64,000 nt of DNA, taken from positions 481,572 to 545,571 of the forward strand of contig NW_004797788.1 in the NCBI RefSeq assembly GCF_000002075.1, written 5' to 3'. Shown one piece after another: positions 1 through 51,311 of this stretch. Position 1 is the stretch's first letter. Every line of letters begins with the position of its first letter. Below the pieces are notes generated by a model. The model worked only from the letters and a program-made list of their open reading frames with translations, had not been told where the DNA came from and did not search any database. The position numbers were made by a program, and so were the translations under genes. The stretch is from Aplysia californica (lineage: Eukaryota; Mollusca; Gastropoda; Aplysiida; Aplysiidae).

Positions 1-958
1 GGGTGTACACATTCTCGTTCTTTAGAACATAGATCTGGACTGTCTGCTTGGGCTTCCTGAATATTCTTCTTACAGATATAAAAAAAAATCCTTTATATAT
101 TATCTTGATATAAAAATCAAAGCAATTTGACAAAAGCTATAGGCCTAACAATAATATTAATCATCAGTTTTTCCTTGTTATGAGGGTGAATGCTTAGAAA
201 ACCACGACAATAGACGATAGTGAAAGTAAAAAATGTATACAACTTTATGGCACAACTAATCACCAATGAAACTGCTTATTTGTTTATCTTTAATATTATT
301 AAGGCACCAGATACGAGATATTCCTGTTCACTGACATCAGTGATCTCCCCTCCCCATAGATCAATCCCCATAGAAGAATAGCCTAGTTGTCGGTCTTGGG
401 AGCTACCCTGCTAAAAATAGACTTCCAAGAAAACGGAATTTCCACACTGGGCTTAGCTAGGCCAATGATATTATAGATCTCTTATATTAGTGTTTAGGCT
501 ACTCTTTTTTGGTTTCAGTTTCCATTCTTCAAGACCAGCAAAATGAAAAAAGGACTACAGCGACTAATGAGGAAGTAGATTTCTTCCTGCTGCATTTGGA
601 AAAAATTGAATCTGACTTTGACTTGTCTTATTTTTATCTCGCACCTGGTGGCCTGGTTACCTGGTAATTTCAGAAGACAGTACAGAAGTTCTCTTTTTAG
701 TCAAACGGCCCTTGATCACGGGTGTTTTCTAAGAAAAGTTTCATGTGCAGACTCGGCTGACTCGAGGTGGTCTAAATTCTAAGTTGTGTCGCCATTATTG
801 TCCTCCTGAGAAAGGTTGGGCCAGGCTGATGTTTCTGAAACTCCTTAAATTTAGTCTTGTTTCATCCTAATTTTGGATATCCTATCAATGTAACTTCTAA
901 TTTGGAATGATAACTCTTTAAACTGGACAGACAAGCTACTAACTATCAATCATCATCA
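1..958. other. Upstream flank of gene 1, no gene seen
   Basis: No reading frame with recognisable coding character is present on either strand. The stretch should hold the 5' UTR and promoter of gene 1 if the ATG at 959 is the true start, but no convincing TATA box or initiator could be picked out. Confidence 0.4.
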
Positions 959-39086
<38,128 letters not shown>

Positions 39087-39138
39087 AATTCAAAGTCAAG
39101 CTCTTGAGGGAGCAAAACGTTCATCTTTTAACCCTTCT

Positions 39139-39144
39139 AATAAA
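39139..39144 (+). terminator. Candidate poly(A) signal of gene 1
   Basis: AATAAA lies 53 bases after the gene 1 stop codon. It implies a very short 3' UTR ending near 39160-39170. Confidence 0.6.
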
Positions 39145-39932
39145 TCAGCTAGGTTTATCATAATAGAGCTTACTGTTGTGTGCAGTGTTTGAATTGAACT
39201 CTTTTTGATGCTGTTTAACCTTTGTGAGATGATATCTTTGTAAAAGGTGGTTACCAACCCCATCTCGAGGCAGGGATACTTTTTTTTTGGCCTGTTCCCA
39301 TCACTATACCCTCATTGTTTTGCTTTTGTGTGAATTAACTTCCTTGGAAACAGAATACATAATGTTGATGGTGGGGCACAAGGCCCTCAGGATATGAGAA
39401 AAGAAAAAAAAAATCAGTTGTGAACCCATGGATAAAACACCATTTTATAAGTATCTCTCATTTACATCTGAAATTACATATTTCTTTTTACATTTTACCA
39501 CCTTGGTCTGCTCTACACCCCATAACTTTTATCTTGTGGAAACGGAGTGTATGCGGAAGGTATGGCTTCAGACTTGCATATATACGTAAATGGGTATTTT
39601 CAGTTGGACATGACCACAGACATTTTTGTGTTTGGGTGTTTAGACTAGACAGAGATGGGATTAGTTATCACCAATTACCTGTATGTAATTTTGCAAAGTG
39701 ATTCTGTACTTTTCTATGCAGCTTTTGTATTTGTCAAATTATCCCAGTTGGTCTGGGTTTAGTCTTTTAAAAAAAAAGATTTCCCTCGATCCCATAGTTT
39801 TCTGTTGACTTGCTTTGTTGAATGACCATGCATAAATGTAAAATATGGCAAATTTTGCTGAAAACAAAATGCATCTTGTAAAATAACAAGAGTTTTAGAG
39901 TAATGTGTGCATTAAACTGAGACTTCAAGATA
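39145..39932. other. Intergenic, no feature
   Basis: Downstream of gene 1. Nothing recognised. Confidence 0.4.
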
Positions 39933-40111
39933 CAGTGGAAACCATATATAACGGGCCCGGTAATAACAGGGATCCGGTTATAGCAGGGATGAAAAAAATC
40001 CCCGTTTTTTCCTACTCTTTGTCTCTTTTAAAAGTTATCGGCAATAACAGGGCCTCATCAGAGCCCAACCGGTTATAGCAGGGACAAAGGCTCGTTAACA
40101 ATGTGTAAAAA

Positions 40112-40168
<57 letters not shown>

Positions 40169-40755
40169 TATGGAGCAAGCCCACACAAGCCATGCCACTG
40201 CAAGCACACGCAGTGTGTGAAGCGAGAGTGGACTGCGGTGTGCTGCAGACCTCGATCTAGCCCGAAACCTAGCAACACGCACGCGTAATGTGTCACCAAC
40301 GATGTCAAGCGCAAGAGAAAGTGCCTTTCAATTGACAAAAAATTCGAAATAATCCAGGCTGTTGACAAAAAGCAAGCTCCACTGGCAGAGATTTGTCGTC
40401 AGTTCGACATTGCACAAGGGTCGATTCACATCATTATAAAGGATAGAGAGAAGATAGTGGCAGCATACTCCAATGGAAAGTTTGCTCTGGATGGAAAGAA
40501 GATGAGACTACCCGATGAAGATGCTGTGGACCAATCTCTTCTGATGTGGTTTAAAGTTAAAGAGGCAAGGAGAAAATTGATGCCAAGACCTCTGTTCGTG
40601 GGTACTTGTGGCAAGGGCAACTACCCCTGAATAATATGTGCAGCTGGATTAGTCCACAAATGCTTACTTTCCTTGCATTTCTGATGTAACAGGGATCGGA
40701 TATAACAGGACATTTTCTCTACACCCACCATCCCTTTTATATCAGGTTTCCACTG
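39933..40755 (+). mobile_element. Internally deleted Tigger (pogo-type) transposon
   Basis: The ends CAGTGGAAACC and GGTTTCCACTG are inverted repeats with TA on both sides. Sub-terminal ataacaggg motifs repeat near both ends. It holds a GA tract (40112-40167) and an N-terminal transposase fragment. Confidence 0.9.
40289..40630 (+). pseudogene. Tigger transposase N-terminal fragment (CENP-B-like HTH)
   Basis: The frame reads KRKCLSIDKKFEIIQAVDKK, then APLAEICRQFDIAQGSI and IIKDREKI, the Psq/CENP-B-type helix-turn-helix of Tigger transposases, followed by the start of the second HTH (MRLPDEDAVDQSLLMWF). There is no in-frame ATG and the DDE catalytic part is missing, so it cannot make an active transposase. 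Confidence 0.88.
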
Positions 40756-41420
40756 TAATGTTTTATGAGGCTCCCATCTGTTTATTTATGGGTAGAAATA
40801 TTTCACCTTGAGAAAATGTTGATGGCCTGACTGTGCTCCACAGGGAGTTCAAAAGGGCCAGAGAGAGAGAAATATTTCCTTAGAAAAAAATATACCCTAG
40901 GTTGGATAGTTATTCTGTTCACCATAATCTCAAAATGTGATTGTTCTTGTCTTTCTCCTTGCACTTTGCTTTGTAAATTTGCTAATAGCACCATGGTACA
41001 ATGAATTATTTCCAGTCTTTTGCAGGTCTCTTTACAGTTGGGAGGGAAAGCTTTGGGGAACCTCAGTGCCTTCTAACTCTAGAGATATTTTGTGCGTATT
41101 ACATGAATCAATCAGTTTAGTGGAATGAACTAAAGAACCGATTGAAGAGAGAGGGAGTCTTAGTAGAATCTTTTTTATACCACTCTTCAACAAAGTTCTC
41201 ATAGTAAGACGAAAACGGACTATACTTTTTCATCAGCCTGATATTTGTTGAGATATTTATGTCATTTTCCTGTTGTTCATCCCTTTCCATTATTCTTAAC
41301 TATTGTGAGGTGCAACATTTTACCCAATTATAAGGAACATTTTTAAGCGTCTAATGTGAATGCATTGGAATTGCTGTTATGAATGACAAATAGGCTACTC
41401 TTGTAATCCACAACTTGTTT
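40756..41420. other. Intergenic, no feature
   Basis: Nothing recognised. Confidence 0.4.
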
Positions 41421-41892
41421 GACATAGGCTTCACATTCTGGTGAAATCAGGCGGTCATCATAATAATGAAATTAAATTTAAACAGACATTTTTCTGCCTT
41501 TTGGGAAATTTTTATCAATTTTTTTGTTTTGGGCTCAACACCTTTTGGGTCTGAAAAACACATTCCCAGGGTGGATTTTACTGGAAAACGTTGGTAAAGG
41601 GCAGAAGAAATGTAAATTTGCTTTTCCCAAGGTCACTTCATCTTTAGAAGTTCCCAAACTTTGGGGAGCATTTTTTCCACTAGTTTCACCTCTGACTCTG
41701 ACACCAGTGACCCCCACCTCCATCAATTGTAAATATATCTCAACTTTTGGTTTTTATTTGAGATTGATGGGTATTGTAAAAATTAAAAGCAAGGCAAAGT
41801 AATTTATTATATAAGCATTAAGAATATACCAAAACTCGATATGCCCAAAAATTGACAAACACCTGATTACATCGTGTTGTGACATAAGTGAC
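41421..41892. mobile_element. 430-bp MITE family, copy 3
   Basis: Ends cattctggtgaaatcaggcg and (reversed) tgtcacaacacgatgtaatc; interior gctcaacaccttttgggtct. The long SINE inserted at its right edge. Confidence 0.8.
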
Positions 41893-41904
41893 AAATGTAT
41901 GTTT

Positions 41905-44080
41905 GTTTTTTTTGTTTTTGTAAAGTGTTTTACGGCGTTCGCAACTGCATAGGTCATATGAGCGCGCGGGACACACCTAATATTTTCAGTAGGGAGGAAA
42001 TTTTTGAATTTTGCCCGGGTGGCGGCGGAAGCCTACTCTTATCGATTTTAGACCACTAAGGGATCTTTAACGTACGCAAATTGCACACGGGCCCTCCGAG
42101 ATTTTTCGCCCTTGTCCGAGAAGGCTAGGTGTAGATCTTTCCTACCAGAAGATCAGGGGTGTGGCAGAAAGACAGCAGTAAGGAGGAGCCAAAGAGTAGC
42201 AGTAGAAAGGCTGCAGAAAGAGTCAGGACTGCCGTCGTAACGGAAAACGACGAATGGTCCTGCAAGGTAGCGAGGCAAATTTTTCAGGAGAGGCAAAAAC
42301 TTGTTTCACTTTATAACTCTTCTTTTTTCCACTCTTTTAAGCTGTGATTCACCAGATATCTGATTGAGATGTTCCTAAAGCAGTTTCTAGAGTTTGAATG
42401 GTTTAGGTTAAAAAGTAGCAAAGTTATTCGACATTCGTCGTTCTCCCTTACACTGCGCACCCGCAGGTGAGCCTTGCGATGTAAGCGAAAACGACGAATG
42501 GTACGGTTCGTCGTTCTCCTTTACACTCGTGAACTTTTATGGGCGTAGGCGATGGTCAGTTGTGACGCATTATTGACAGTAATGACTGTGTACTGGTTAC
42601 TACAAATAAAAATAAGACGAATACAAACTAGCTATTATGCGTATAAAGTTAGGTTTTTGTTATATCAACTGTAACTCGGTAAACGTCCCTCGTGTCCCTT
42701 CCTTGGTTAAACTACACAGTCAGTGTACAAATCAGATGTGCACACATTTTCAGCAGCTTGATTTAAAACTGTCTCATTCGGAACCAAAGTTTGGTTTCCA
42801 TGATATATCTTTACTGTATTCTCTTCAGAAGCGAGTTTTACTTTTATTTTCGCTAATTGCAAATATTTCCCTGCACGACCTAAGGGATCAACAATGTTAC
42901 AATGTCAATAATACAATCAGATCATTGCAAAGTCAAACTTTCAAGTAAGAATGTAACAATCTGACAAGACTGTATCACACACGCTTTCGGGAGAGGTAAT
43001 GGGACGCTTTGTATTTAATAAAGGATTCAGTTGATCGGATCGGAAAACATACCACAAAGTAGAGATCGACTGGAACGGTTTGAATCTGCAAGACATTATT
43101 ATACTCGATCGTAACGTCCATCAAGTCATAAAAAATCGTAAAGCAAGACTAAGTGTCGCCACAATACCTCCACTTTTTAAGTTGGACAAAGAAATTTACT
43201 CTCATAACCCAGTGTCATTAATTGCTTGGTAATTCTATAATGATGTCGACCAGTGACACGTGCTGGACAAATTGCGGCACTATAGCCATCGTTGTGATTT
43301 GGGATGTCAAATGACTGGACAGCAAAGTAACATGACGTTAGTCAGTGAACATCTGGCGGACACTAATATGCAGTGCTAATAAATGTCTCCCTAAATACTG
43401 TTTTGACCGCCCCATCCCCACCCCTTTCCCCCTGTTTCCATCCGTTTTCCCCTCTCTCCCGCCTGCTCTTGTCAATTCACACCATCAGCATAGGCCTAAT
43501 ACGTGAAGACAGACAGAAAGACACACTAAGAGATACATTCTTATAAACCATCGACGGTACTCCGGTGGAGGGGGTGGTGGTATGTTTGTTTGCTAAAAAA
43601 GCCTAATATGTTTGTACTGACGCAACAGTGACCACTTGTCATTCGTCGTCCATGCCGAATTTGCCCAATGGCAGAGACCAGGGGACAACGCCGAAAGAGC
43701 AGTGATCCTTGACCGATCGACCATTCATCGTTCTCCCTTACACTGAGCTCTGGCTTGGAGCTCGCCAGTGTAAGGGAAAACGACGAACTCTCAATTACGC
43801 AACAACGGATTAAGATATGACTAAAATTTTTACACCATCAGATGCAGAATTAAATACTCTATGAAATATGTAAAAATACAAAAATCGGGCAAAGGAGGTG
43901 AGGGGGGTGGGGGCAGATAGTGGAAATGAAAGCAGACAACAGAACATTGCTAGAGAGCAGGAAAGGAGGTGAAAGGAGACAATTTTAGAGAAGAAAATTT
44001 TTCGGTCGCTACCCGGATTCGAACCTGGGACCTTTGAATGAGAGGCCAACACCTTAACCTCTAGGCCACGAGAGCCCCCC
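41905..44080 (-). mobile_element. Long tRNA-headed SINE split by a 1.6-kb insert
   Basis: Tail half 41905-42237 and head half 43868-44080 are the two parts of one SINE. The duplication AAATGTATGTTT (41893-41904 and 44081-44092) encloses both. The order of events is therefore MITE, SINE, then insert. Confidence 0.92.
42238..43867. mobile_element. 1.6-kb insert of unknown class with repeated CGTCGTT motifs
   Basis: Its limits follow from the split SINE. The motif aaaacgacgaa or its reverse ttcgtcgttct occurs repeatedly in both orientations (near 42250, 42428, 42490, 42510, 43640, 43725, 43775), in several cases followed by cccttacactg. The right end holds a 60-bp inverted repeat (43725-43786). 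No conserved coding frame was seen and no clear target duplication. Confidence 0.7.
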
Positions 44081-44153
44081 AAATGTATGTTTATAGTTTA
44101 GGTATTCTTTATGTTGCTGTAAGTAGGTTATAATATTGTTGTGTGTCAAAATA

Positions 44154-45229
44154 CAGGATGACCAGAAAAAAATCTTTCCAAAGAACCCTGATAAAACTTA
44201 TGAAAAAAGGTACAAATACCAGACACCTGGAACATCAATCTTCACTTATTATGCATTTTGACAGTCACAAAGTTACAAGATAATATGTTCCAGATGCCTC
44301 CTATTTTAAGTAAGGCACATTCTGACGCACTGAGTGAAATTGACAATCATGCGTTGATGCTGCTTGGAGGAAATCTTTTTCATACTCTCTGTGAAGGCTT
44401 CTCTTAAGTTCTGAATACTTTTGAAGTTTTCCTACACACTTTGCCCATCAAACATCCGCAAAGGCGAAAGTACGGTAGACTTGGGTCCAGACTGTCTGGG
44501 GTTCAGTTGTGCCCAGTCCCACAACTGTCTGTCCTTTTACCAGAGTGTTTGCTGATCCAGCACACAATAGAATAGAGACATGAGATGGAGCCTCATCTTG
44601 TTGAAAGAGCTGGGTCTTCTTCCTTTATGATACTTTATCTCCACCAAAGTCCCAAGCTTCTCTTGAACTTTGTTATGATGATACCGTTTTGTGAATCAGA
44701 GTTCACTGTAACTTTGTAACCGGATGCTGATTGAGAAAGAAAAATGGTCTCATGATGCTTTGATATCTAGTTGCTGTTCACACAGTAACCTTCTGATCAT
44801 GCAGGCGTTTTTTGTGAATTTAAATGGCTTTGCTGATCCCAAATAAACATAGTTTTTGTAACTCACATAGCTGTTGATGTAGAAATGGGCTTAATTAAGA
44901 GAACCAGTCAATGTATATAAAAGTTCCATTCTAATACATGTCTACTCTCTGGCATCCATGTTTGCATCGGTAAACCATTGGTGAACTTTGATGTTGTACG
45001 GCTTTAGGCCCAAATCGTTCTTCAATATATGTTTTAGTAGATTCTTTGGGAATCTCAAACTCAAGACTATGACACCACTTATTGGTTTCTTTGGTGCTTA
45101 GATCACTGAACTGTTGTGCAACAGTAATGAAATAGAAAAAACATAATCCGGATGTATGCTCTATTTGTTCTAACTTCCTTTGAATTTCGGTGTAATTTTT
45201 TTGGACAAACTTTTTTTCTGGTCAGCTGG
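44154..45229 (-). mobile_element. Mariner-type transposon relic, about 1.08 kb
   Basis: The ends CAGGATGACCAGAAAAAAAT and (reversed) CCAGCTGACCAGAAAAAAAG are inverted repeats flanked by TA. The minus strand reads KKTQLFQQDEAPSHV, the QDxAPxH motif around the second catalytic Asp, and further LKRSLHREYEKDFLQ. There are stops and frame breaks, so it is inactive. Confidence 0.82.
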
Positions 45230-45643
45230 TATAATAATATATATATATGAATTCTCTTGAATGAAGTTGAAGAGCAATAAATGGAAAGTTACCTGCAATG
45301 GTTAATTATTTATGTAAAAAGTAAATTTCACTGAAGATGATGTCGGGAAGATACAGAGAAGCGTCAATTTAATGCAAAAAAGTCATCTTGTCATTATCAG
45401 TTTCGCCAATTTTTTCCCCAAATGAGAATAAATTCAAAAGTTAGCAATGTCACCATGCAGAGTTCATGTATTGTTATACAAAAGCAAATTTAATTTGATC
45501 AGAATTAAAGTGCCAAGTCCCATGTGTTAAATTGTCTCGATTCTTGTTTGCATAGTTAAAATGTGTATCTGAATAATAAAATAATAAATTACACTTTTAT
45601 TTGTCCCAGAAGGACAATTTGGTTAACAATGGCACACATACAT

Positions 45644-46078
45644 ATAGGCAGCGTGGTGGAATCAGGCTCTCGTCAAAATAATTAAAGTGAAGAAACCTGC
45701 ATTTTTCCGCAGGTTTGTGAACTTTAATCAAAGTTTTGTTTTTTGGCTGAACACCTTTCATGCCCATGAAAGAACTCATTTGTGTGAATTTTTCTGAAAA
45801 ACGTTGATAAAAGGCACAAAATGTAACTTTTCAGTTACCACGGACTCTTAAGCTAAGGAAATAACTAATCTTTGACTGACATTTTCTCACTAATTTTACT
45901 TCTGAAAACAAGTGACCCTCACCTCCTTCTTTCGCAAATATCTCGACTTGTATTCAAGATAAATGGATATTTTTTAAATCCAAAATAAAGACAAGTGAAC
46001 AAGCTTTTAGATGATATCAATAACTCTACAAGCCCAAAAATTGACAAGAGCCTGATTCCACCATGCTGCCTCACATAT
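45644..46078. mobile_element. 430-bp MITE family, copy 4 (best ends)
   Basis: Left aggcagcgtggtggaatcag and right (reversed) aggcagcatggtggaatcag are nearly identical inverted repeats of about 30 bp. Confidence 0.9.
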
Positions 46079-47530
46079 ATATAAATACATGTGGGAGGGT
46101 GATGGGGGCTCAATTGCGAATGGCATGTTGTTTGGGACCATAAGTTGATGAATCTTAAAACATGTTTTAACCTTCATATACTTTGTGATTCTTGACTGTG
46201 GGCCAAGTGTGAATGGTGTGATGAGTGTCTGAGAGATTTTAATTTGGTTTTTATACATGATTGCTTTTTTAGCCCAATTTCACTGTGTTTTTAAAATTTT
46301 CTAATAACCAACTTTATGTTTCACTTTTTTTGCAACCCTGATTTTTATTTTTAATTACCATGAATTTGATTGACATGAATTTCAAGGCTATAGTGATTAT
46401 GTTATTATTACTAATAATGATATAATTACTGGCTGTACTTCAATAAAAAACAATGTGTAAAATCATTTATTTTTTTTAGAGCATATTGTATTGGAGCCCC
46501 TTGATGTCAATCTCTTTCAAATTCTTGTTAGGGTTGGGGAATATTAACAGCTATCTAACTGAGATGGGAGCTAATTGCCCAACTGATCGTTTATTTGTCC
46601 ATAGAAATAAAAAGCCATCTGCACTCCTTATCCCCCATTTTTTTTTCGACCTTACTCTTTTCTTGCTTATCTGTGGGTCAAGGTTTCAGTCTAGGTAAAA
46701 ATAGATGTCCGAAGGCCACACTTTTCCCCGTCTTTGAAAGAACATACCATAGACTTTATTGAACACATTACACCCTAAGGGCCTGGACGGGAAGTCCATT
46801 GTTAGATCCTAAGCAAGGGGAAAGAACCCACCTCCCATGAATATAGGCCTTTAAAAAACACATTTAAAAATACTAAACAAATTCCAAAAATCCTGAAAAA
46901 ATAAAAGTTAAAATAACTTAAAACGAAAAATGAATGTAGTTTCAGAAAAATATAACTTTATGTATGCGCAAACTGTTGGAAATGTTCTAACTTTAGTTCA
47001 ATCGGGGTGTCCGACTAGTCACTCTCAGCCTCGCGATCAGGCCCTAGATCTAAATTCTAGATTTTCTATGTCTGATCAATCGGAACCGCCCCAAACTCTT
47101 GCTACGTTTCCATCAGAATCTAAGTCATCTGATTTGTCATATATGCTTGTTTTTGATCAAATCCATTTTTATTTCCTTTTTCGAACTCAATTGTGTCGCT
47201 TTTCAACAAGTTGAAACACCTTCGAAGTGTTGGTAACGTGATCGCACTTCGTTCAGCTCTAATACTAAAACTACAGGCCCGTAAAATTTCGTTTTGGTAT
47301 CAAACGAAAGAAGAAACTTTTTGCAATAACTAAGCAAATCAAAATCTCGGTCCCAGAATCTCGTCAAGGCGAGACTTCGTTTCTAAGACGCTAGGTCAGA
47401 GCGGGCGGTTCCGGGCGAGTCAGGATGGAGTGCGTAAGGGAATTCCCGGGCGAGTTAGGGTGTAATGTGTTAACATGAAGATGCTTAACTTAAAATTCCT
47501 GGTGCCTTGAAAGGATTTCAAATCCCTGCG
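46079..47530. other. Intergenic, no gene
   Basis: No coding exon recognised. 46890-47460 is less AT-rich, with repeated gggcgag (47412-47455), and may be an old unidentified repeat. Confidence 0.35.
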
Positions 47531-47533
47531 AGT

Positions 47534-47704
47534 AGTTAGGGGGTGCTCTAGTGTGGTTTGCTCCTTCTTTCCTATCAAACATCGATCGTTTTTATCCCTT
47601 CTTCTTTTCTTTGTACGTTACTCTCTTGTAACACCCTTAAGCTTCAGCTCTTATATGAAAGACCTATTTGTTTTGTGTTGCAAGTGCCGTGAAGCTCTTT
47701 ACCA
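47534..47704 (+). mobile_element. Short SINE
   Basis: gggggtgctctagtgtggtt to gttgcaagtgccgtgaagct: same family as 5739-5922, with a worn tail. Confidence 0.8.
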
Positions 47705-49122
47705 CATGTAAAACAAGGAATCAAACTCTCCAAACGAAAAGGTTTTGGTGCATATCTTCCGCAGCCGTTATTTTATTTAGGGAAATTGTATCACAATTCT
47801 TCACACCATTCATTGATGAGCTGTCCATTTTTTAGCTTTTGAGAGAGTCACATATCTGCCATAAGCTGATAAAACGCCTTTTAAAAAAAATTCACAGCAG
47901 TTTCAAGATAAAGAGGATTCATTCAAAAACTAGTCACAGTTTAATTTCTATTTTTTTCACACAAGAAGGGTAACTGATCAGGCTTTCAGTTTAGCAAATA
48001 AACAAATTTGGCACCGAAGGCATTTTGTCAGCTTACGGCACATATGCCCTTCTGGATACAATAGGTTATTTCTAAGGCAGACAAGTGATTAAGAATTCAT
48101 GAACAAATGAAGGGGAAAAGAAGGAAAACAAAGAAATATGTTCATGAAAATTATAGACATTTTGTACAGTTCCTCTATTTACTATTACTGTATAATGGAA
48201 AAAGAGGCTAGTTTGCTTGGTTGTAACATTGAGAAAGAACAGGTATGGTCTTTTAGTGCTGAGTAAAATTGAGACAGACAGCCGGACAAAAAATAAATTA
48301 GAACTAGACATCAAAAGAAAGTTTTCATGAATCCCTTGCCTGCCCAGTCAACACCAGATATTACTTACTGATAATGATATTTACATCAATAGTTTTCATA
48401 CCCCCCTCCAGATTGGAATTCATTTTACTATGATTTTTGCAAGACAGAATAGTATGTACACCATGCTGTCCCTCCAGCTTCACCACAATAAAGTTCATCA
48501 GTAATTCGTAAGTTTTCCTTCTGTGAAGTAAGCAAACTAGGAATAAATTCCAAAACATTTCAAATTGACAAACATGCTTTACATACATGAATGCATACAC
48601 ACTACACACACAGACTACACAAACAATTCATGTACAATGAATCAACAGAATTTGAGGGGGGGGGGGGGGACTCAACAATAGACCAATCAGGTAAGTTCAT
48701 ACCTTATTTGGGCTATATATAGACAGGCTGTGTAGAATGAACACACTAGTCCTTCTATTTAGTATCTCAACTGACGATCGAAAGCAAATACATGCCTGAC
48801 AATGGGTTAGAAATACTAATATGTACTACTATGCACACAACTCATCAAGGAGTGAAAGATGAATCGGTGTACAAATGAGTATACACATAATATCTATCTA
48901 TACATAATATATATACAGTCGGGCATGGATAATTCAAACATGTTCGACACATCCATAATTTGGGTAAACCGCATGGGAAATTCAAGAGATATCAGTCGAG
49001 GAATGGCAAACTGTACGAACTATCCATTACTCAAGAGTTTTCCTTTTCATGTTACCTCATATATATATATATTTATACAAAATATTTTGGTAGAACAGGA
49101 TGCACAAGTCTCATTGAAAGTA
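47705..49122. other. Intergenic, downstream of CCDC61
   Basis: Contains a Tigger-like end fragment at 48915-48970 (CAGTCGGGCATGGATAATTC) like that at 33795. No gene recognised. Confidence 0.4.
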
Positions 49123-49833
49123 CAGTTGAACCTGCCCTGACGGCCACCTCCATAAGACTGCCACCATATTTAAACACACAACCCCTATCACACAAAGCAA
49201 TAATACCCGTCTTAGACGGCCACCTTACCGCGACTCCATTACGTTTTGTCATAAATTACATTGGCCCCTGGCGTTGTGGGCGAGCCGTCATAATTCAATC
49301 ACCTGTCGTTGTTGTTAAGTAGTCCCTCCAACCGATCATGTTGCGTAGGCCCCTACCATGGTAGACCAATAGGTAACAATTTTCAGCTGCTGGTGAGGTA
49401 AGCATGTGATCCCTCATAATCCATAAGCCCCGCCCAGAACTCATGCACAAATCGTAAGTGAGATGAGTGGTCACTGTTTACCCAGTCTGTAACAAAGTAA
49501 CAAAGGACGTCAACATGAACCCGTGACAGAAGCGTCGCTCGTTCTCCGAGTTGTGGCGACTCATGAGTTTGTTTCAACATGGCACTCGGTCTTCCTCGTC
49601 TGATACATTTCGTTTTATTGTCACCCTTGCGCAAAATCCGCAACAAAATAACAAACAAAATACATGTTCAAACCAACAACAAAAACAACAGCAATGCGGC
49701 TACTTTCGATTGGGACCTCAGATGGGAATGGTTTTTTTTTCCATTTTGATAAGTCCTGCCTAAGACGGCCACCTGTCTTATACAGCCACTTTTCTCCTTG
49801 ACAAATGGCGGCCGCCTTACACAGGTTTGACTG
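49123..49833 (-). mobile_element. Tigger-like MITE, copy 2 (711 bp, inverted)
   Basis: CAGTTGAACCTG and CAGTCAAACCTG ends flanked by TA at 49121-49122 and 49834-49835. Interior matches 16937-17741 in reverse. Confidence 0.9.
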
Positions 49834-51311
49834 TAATACCGATACCGCTCAGATAAGTTTTACTGTCAGTACAATATTCTTACTTGCTACTGTTAAGAGA
49901 AAAACAAAGGGCAACTTTGTCTATAGTAATAGTAATACTAAGGTATTGAGTTTCTTACAAATAAGATTTTATAATCCTCTATGGCATAGCTCTATGTACT
50001 TTCTCAGTAAAATTCCTTATGATTCACAAAGTCAAACTAAAGAGATCACGAATGTAGGAACATTATAATTAAATAATTGACACACAATTTAGATCATATG
50101 AGAGGCGGGCGGCAAAACGCTGCCTGTAAGGGTCAACCCGAGCTGAGAAGGATACAACTTCTCAGCAGACAGGTACGAATTACTGAATTTAAAAAAGCCT
50201 CTTCATAGGGGAATAACTGTCTTCTGCGTGTGACAAACTCAATTATTAAAACTGTGGAGAACATTTGTCACAAACTCATCCGCTAGCCCAGCAGTAGAAA
50301 AACAACTACTACAGATGTCTTGGCTTTCCCAGTCCTTCCTCAAATCTTGTATACATTACCCAAAGAAAGCCTCTCGATAAAGTAAAGAGAAGCCCAGCCC
50401 CCCCCCCCCCCCCCAAAAGCCCACTGTTTGTTTTGAGAAACCATCCACTACATGACCAGCCTTTCCACAATGAGTGAAGTGTTACATCAAAGAAAGAGGC
50501 TTCCACAAGCCATTGGGGATACCCGGCGCTGACAAAATTAAATTATCTCTAAAGAGCACTGCAAATGGCCCAGAGTGCACACAGTTCCTATACTGCTTAT
50601 GTGTAGGCACACATCATTTCATTGATTTCACTCGACACTTCTACTATGTCATCACACTTGGCCGGGAACAGGGGAAGGAGAAACCAGGAATGATAGTTTG
50701 GTTAAACTGCATTAAAACTGCAGTGGTAATAATGATTCGCGTAGTTTTATGAAGGAGAAGGTCAAAACCCAACTTAACCATGTGAGGGAAAAGAGTAACA
50801 CAGAGCATAACTTTCTAGTCTCACACTCAGATGCACACACATTTTCACTTCAGCACTTCAACTAAGCAGTAAGGGCTTTGGATGGATAAATCTTTTTGGA
50901 CGTGACTCATACCCAAATGTACAAAGTAAAATGCTCAACGAAAAGACAGGAAGCCTTTTCACCCTGTGGGTAACATGTTATAAAGCTGGAGCTAATTCTT
51001 TTGATTTTCAGATATTGAAACATTTTCATGTCTTTGATTCCAAATTGAAAAAAAAAAAAGGAGAAATTAACAGATACCAGCATAGATGCAGTGCCTGGAA
51101 TCAGATCAGAAGTGCTGTTGGTGTCCTGATCAAGGTAAAAAAGTAAAAAGGAAACATGCATCTTCATCAACTCTATTCTTGTTTTCAACAATCCTGTTCA
51201 GGAACCTGGCAGTACCCTTGCTGCTTTCTACACATGGAAGGGAATGATTGTGCTACTGGTCATTTGACAGTTGGTTACATTCAGGTGACGGTCACATTAA
51301 TACCACCAAGG
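49834..51311. other. 3' flank of CCDC61
   Basis: Should include its 3' UTR. No poly(A) signal could be chosen with confidence. A C run lies at 50397-50414. No other gene seen. Confidence 0.4.

Noticed and set aside
42637-42948. 103-codon frame inside the 1.6-kb insert
   Set aside because: No recognisable motif, and no start or end relation to the insert boundaries.
46930-47214. 94-codon + strand frame
   Set aside because: No splice context or domain; probably inside an old repeat.
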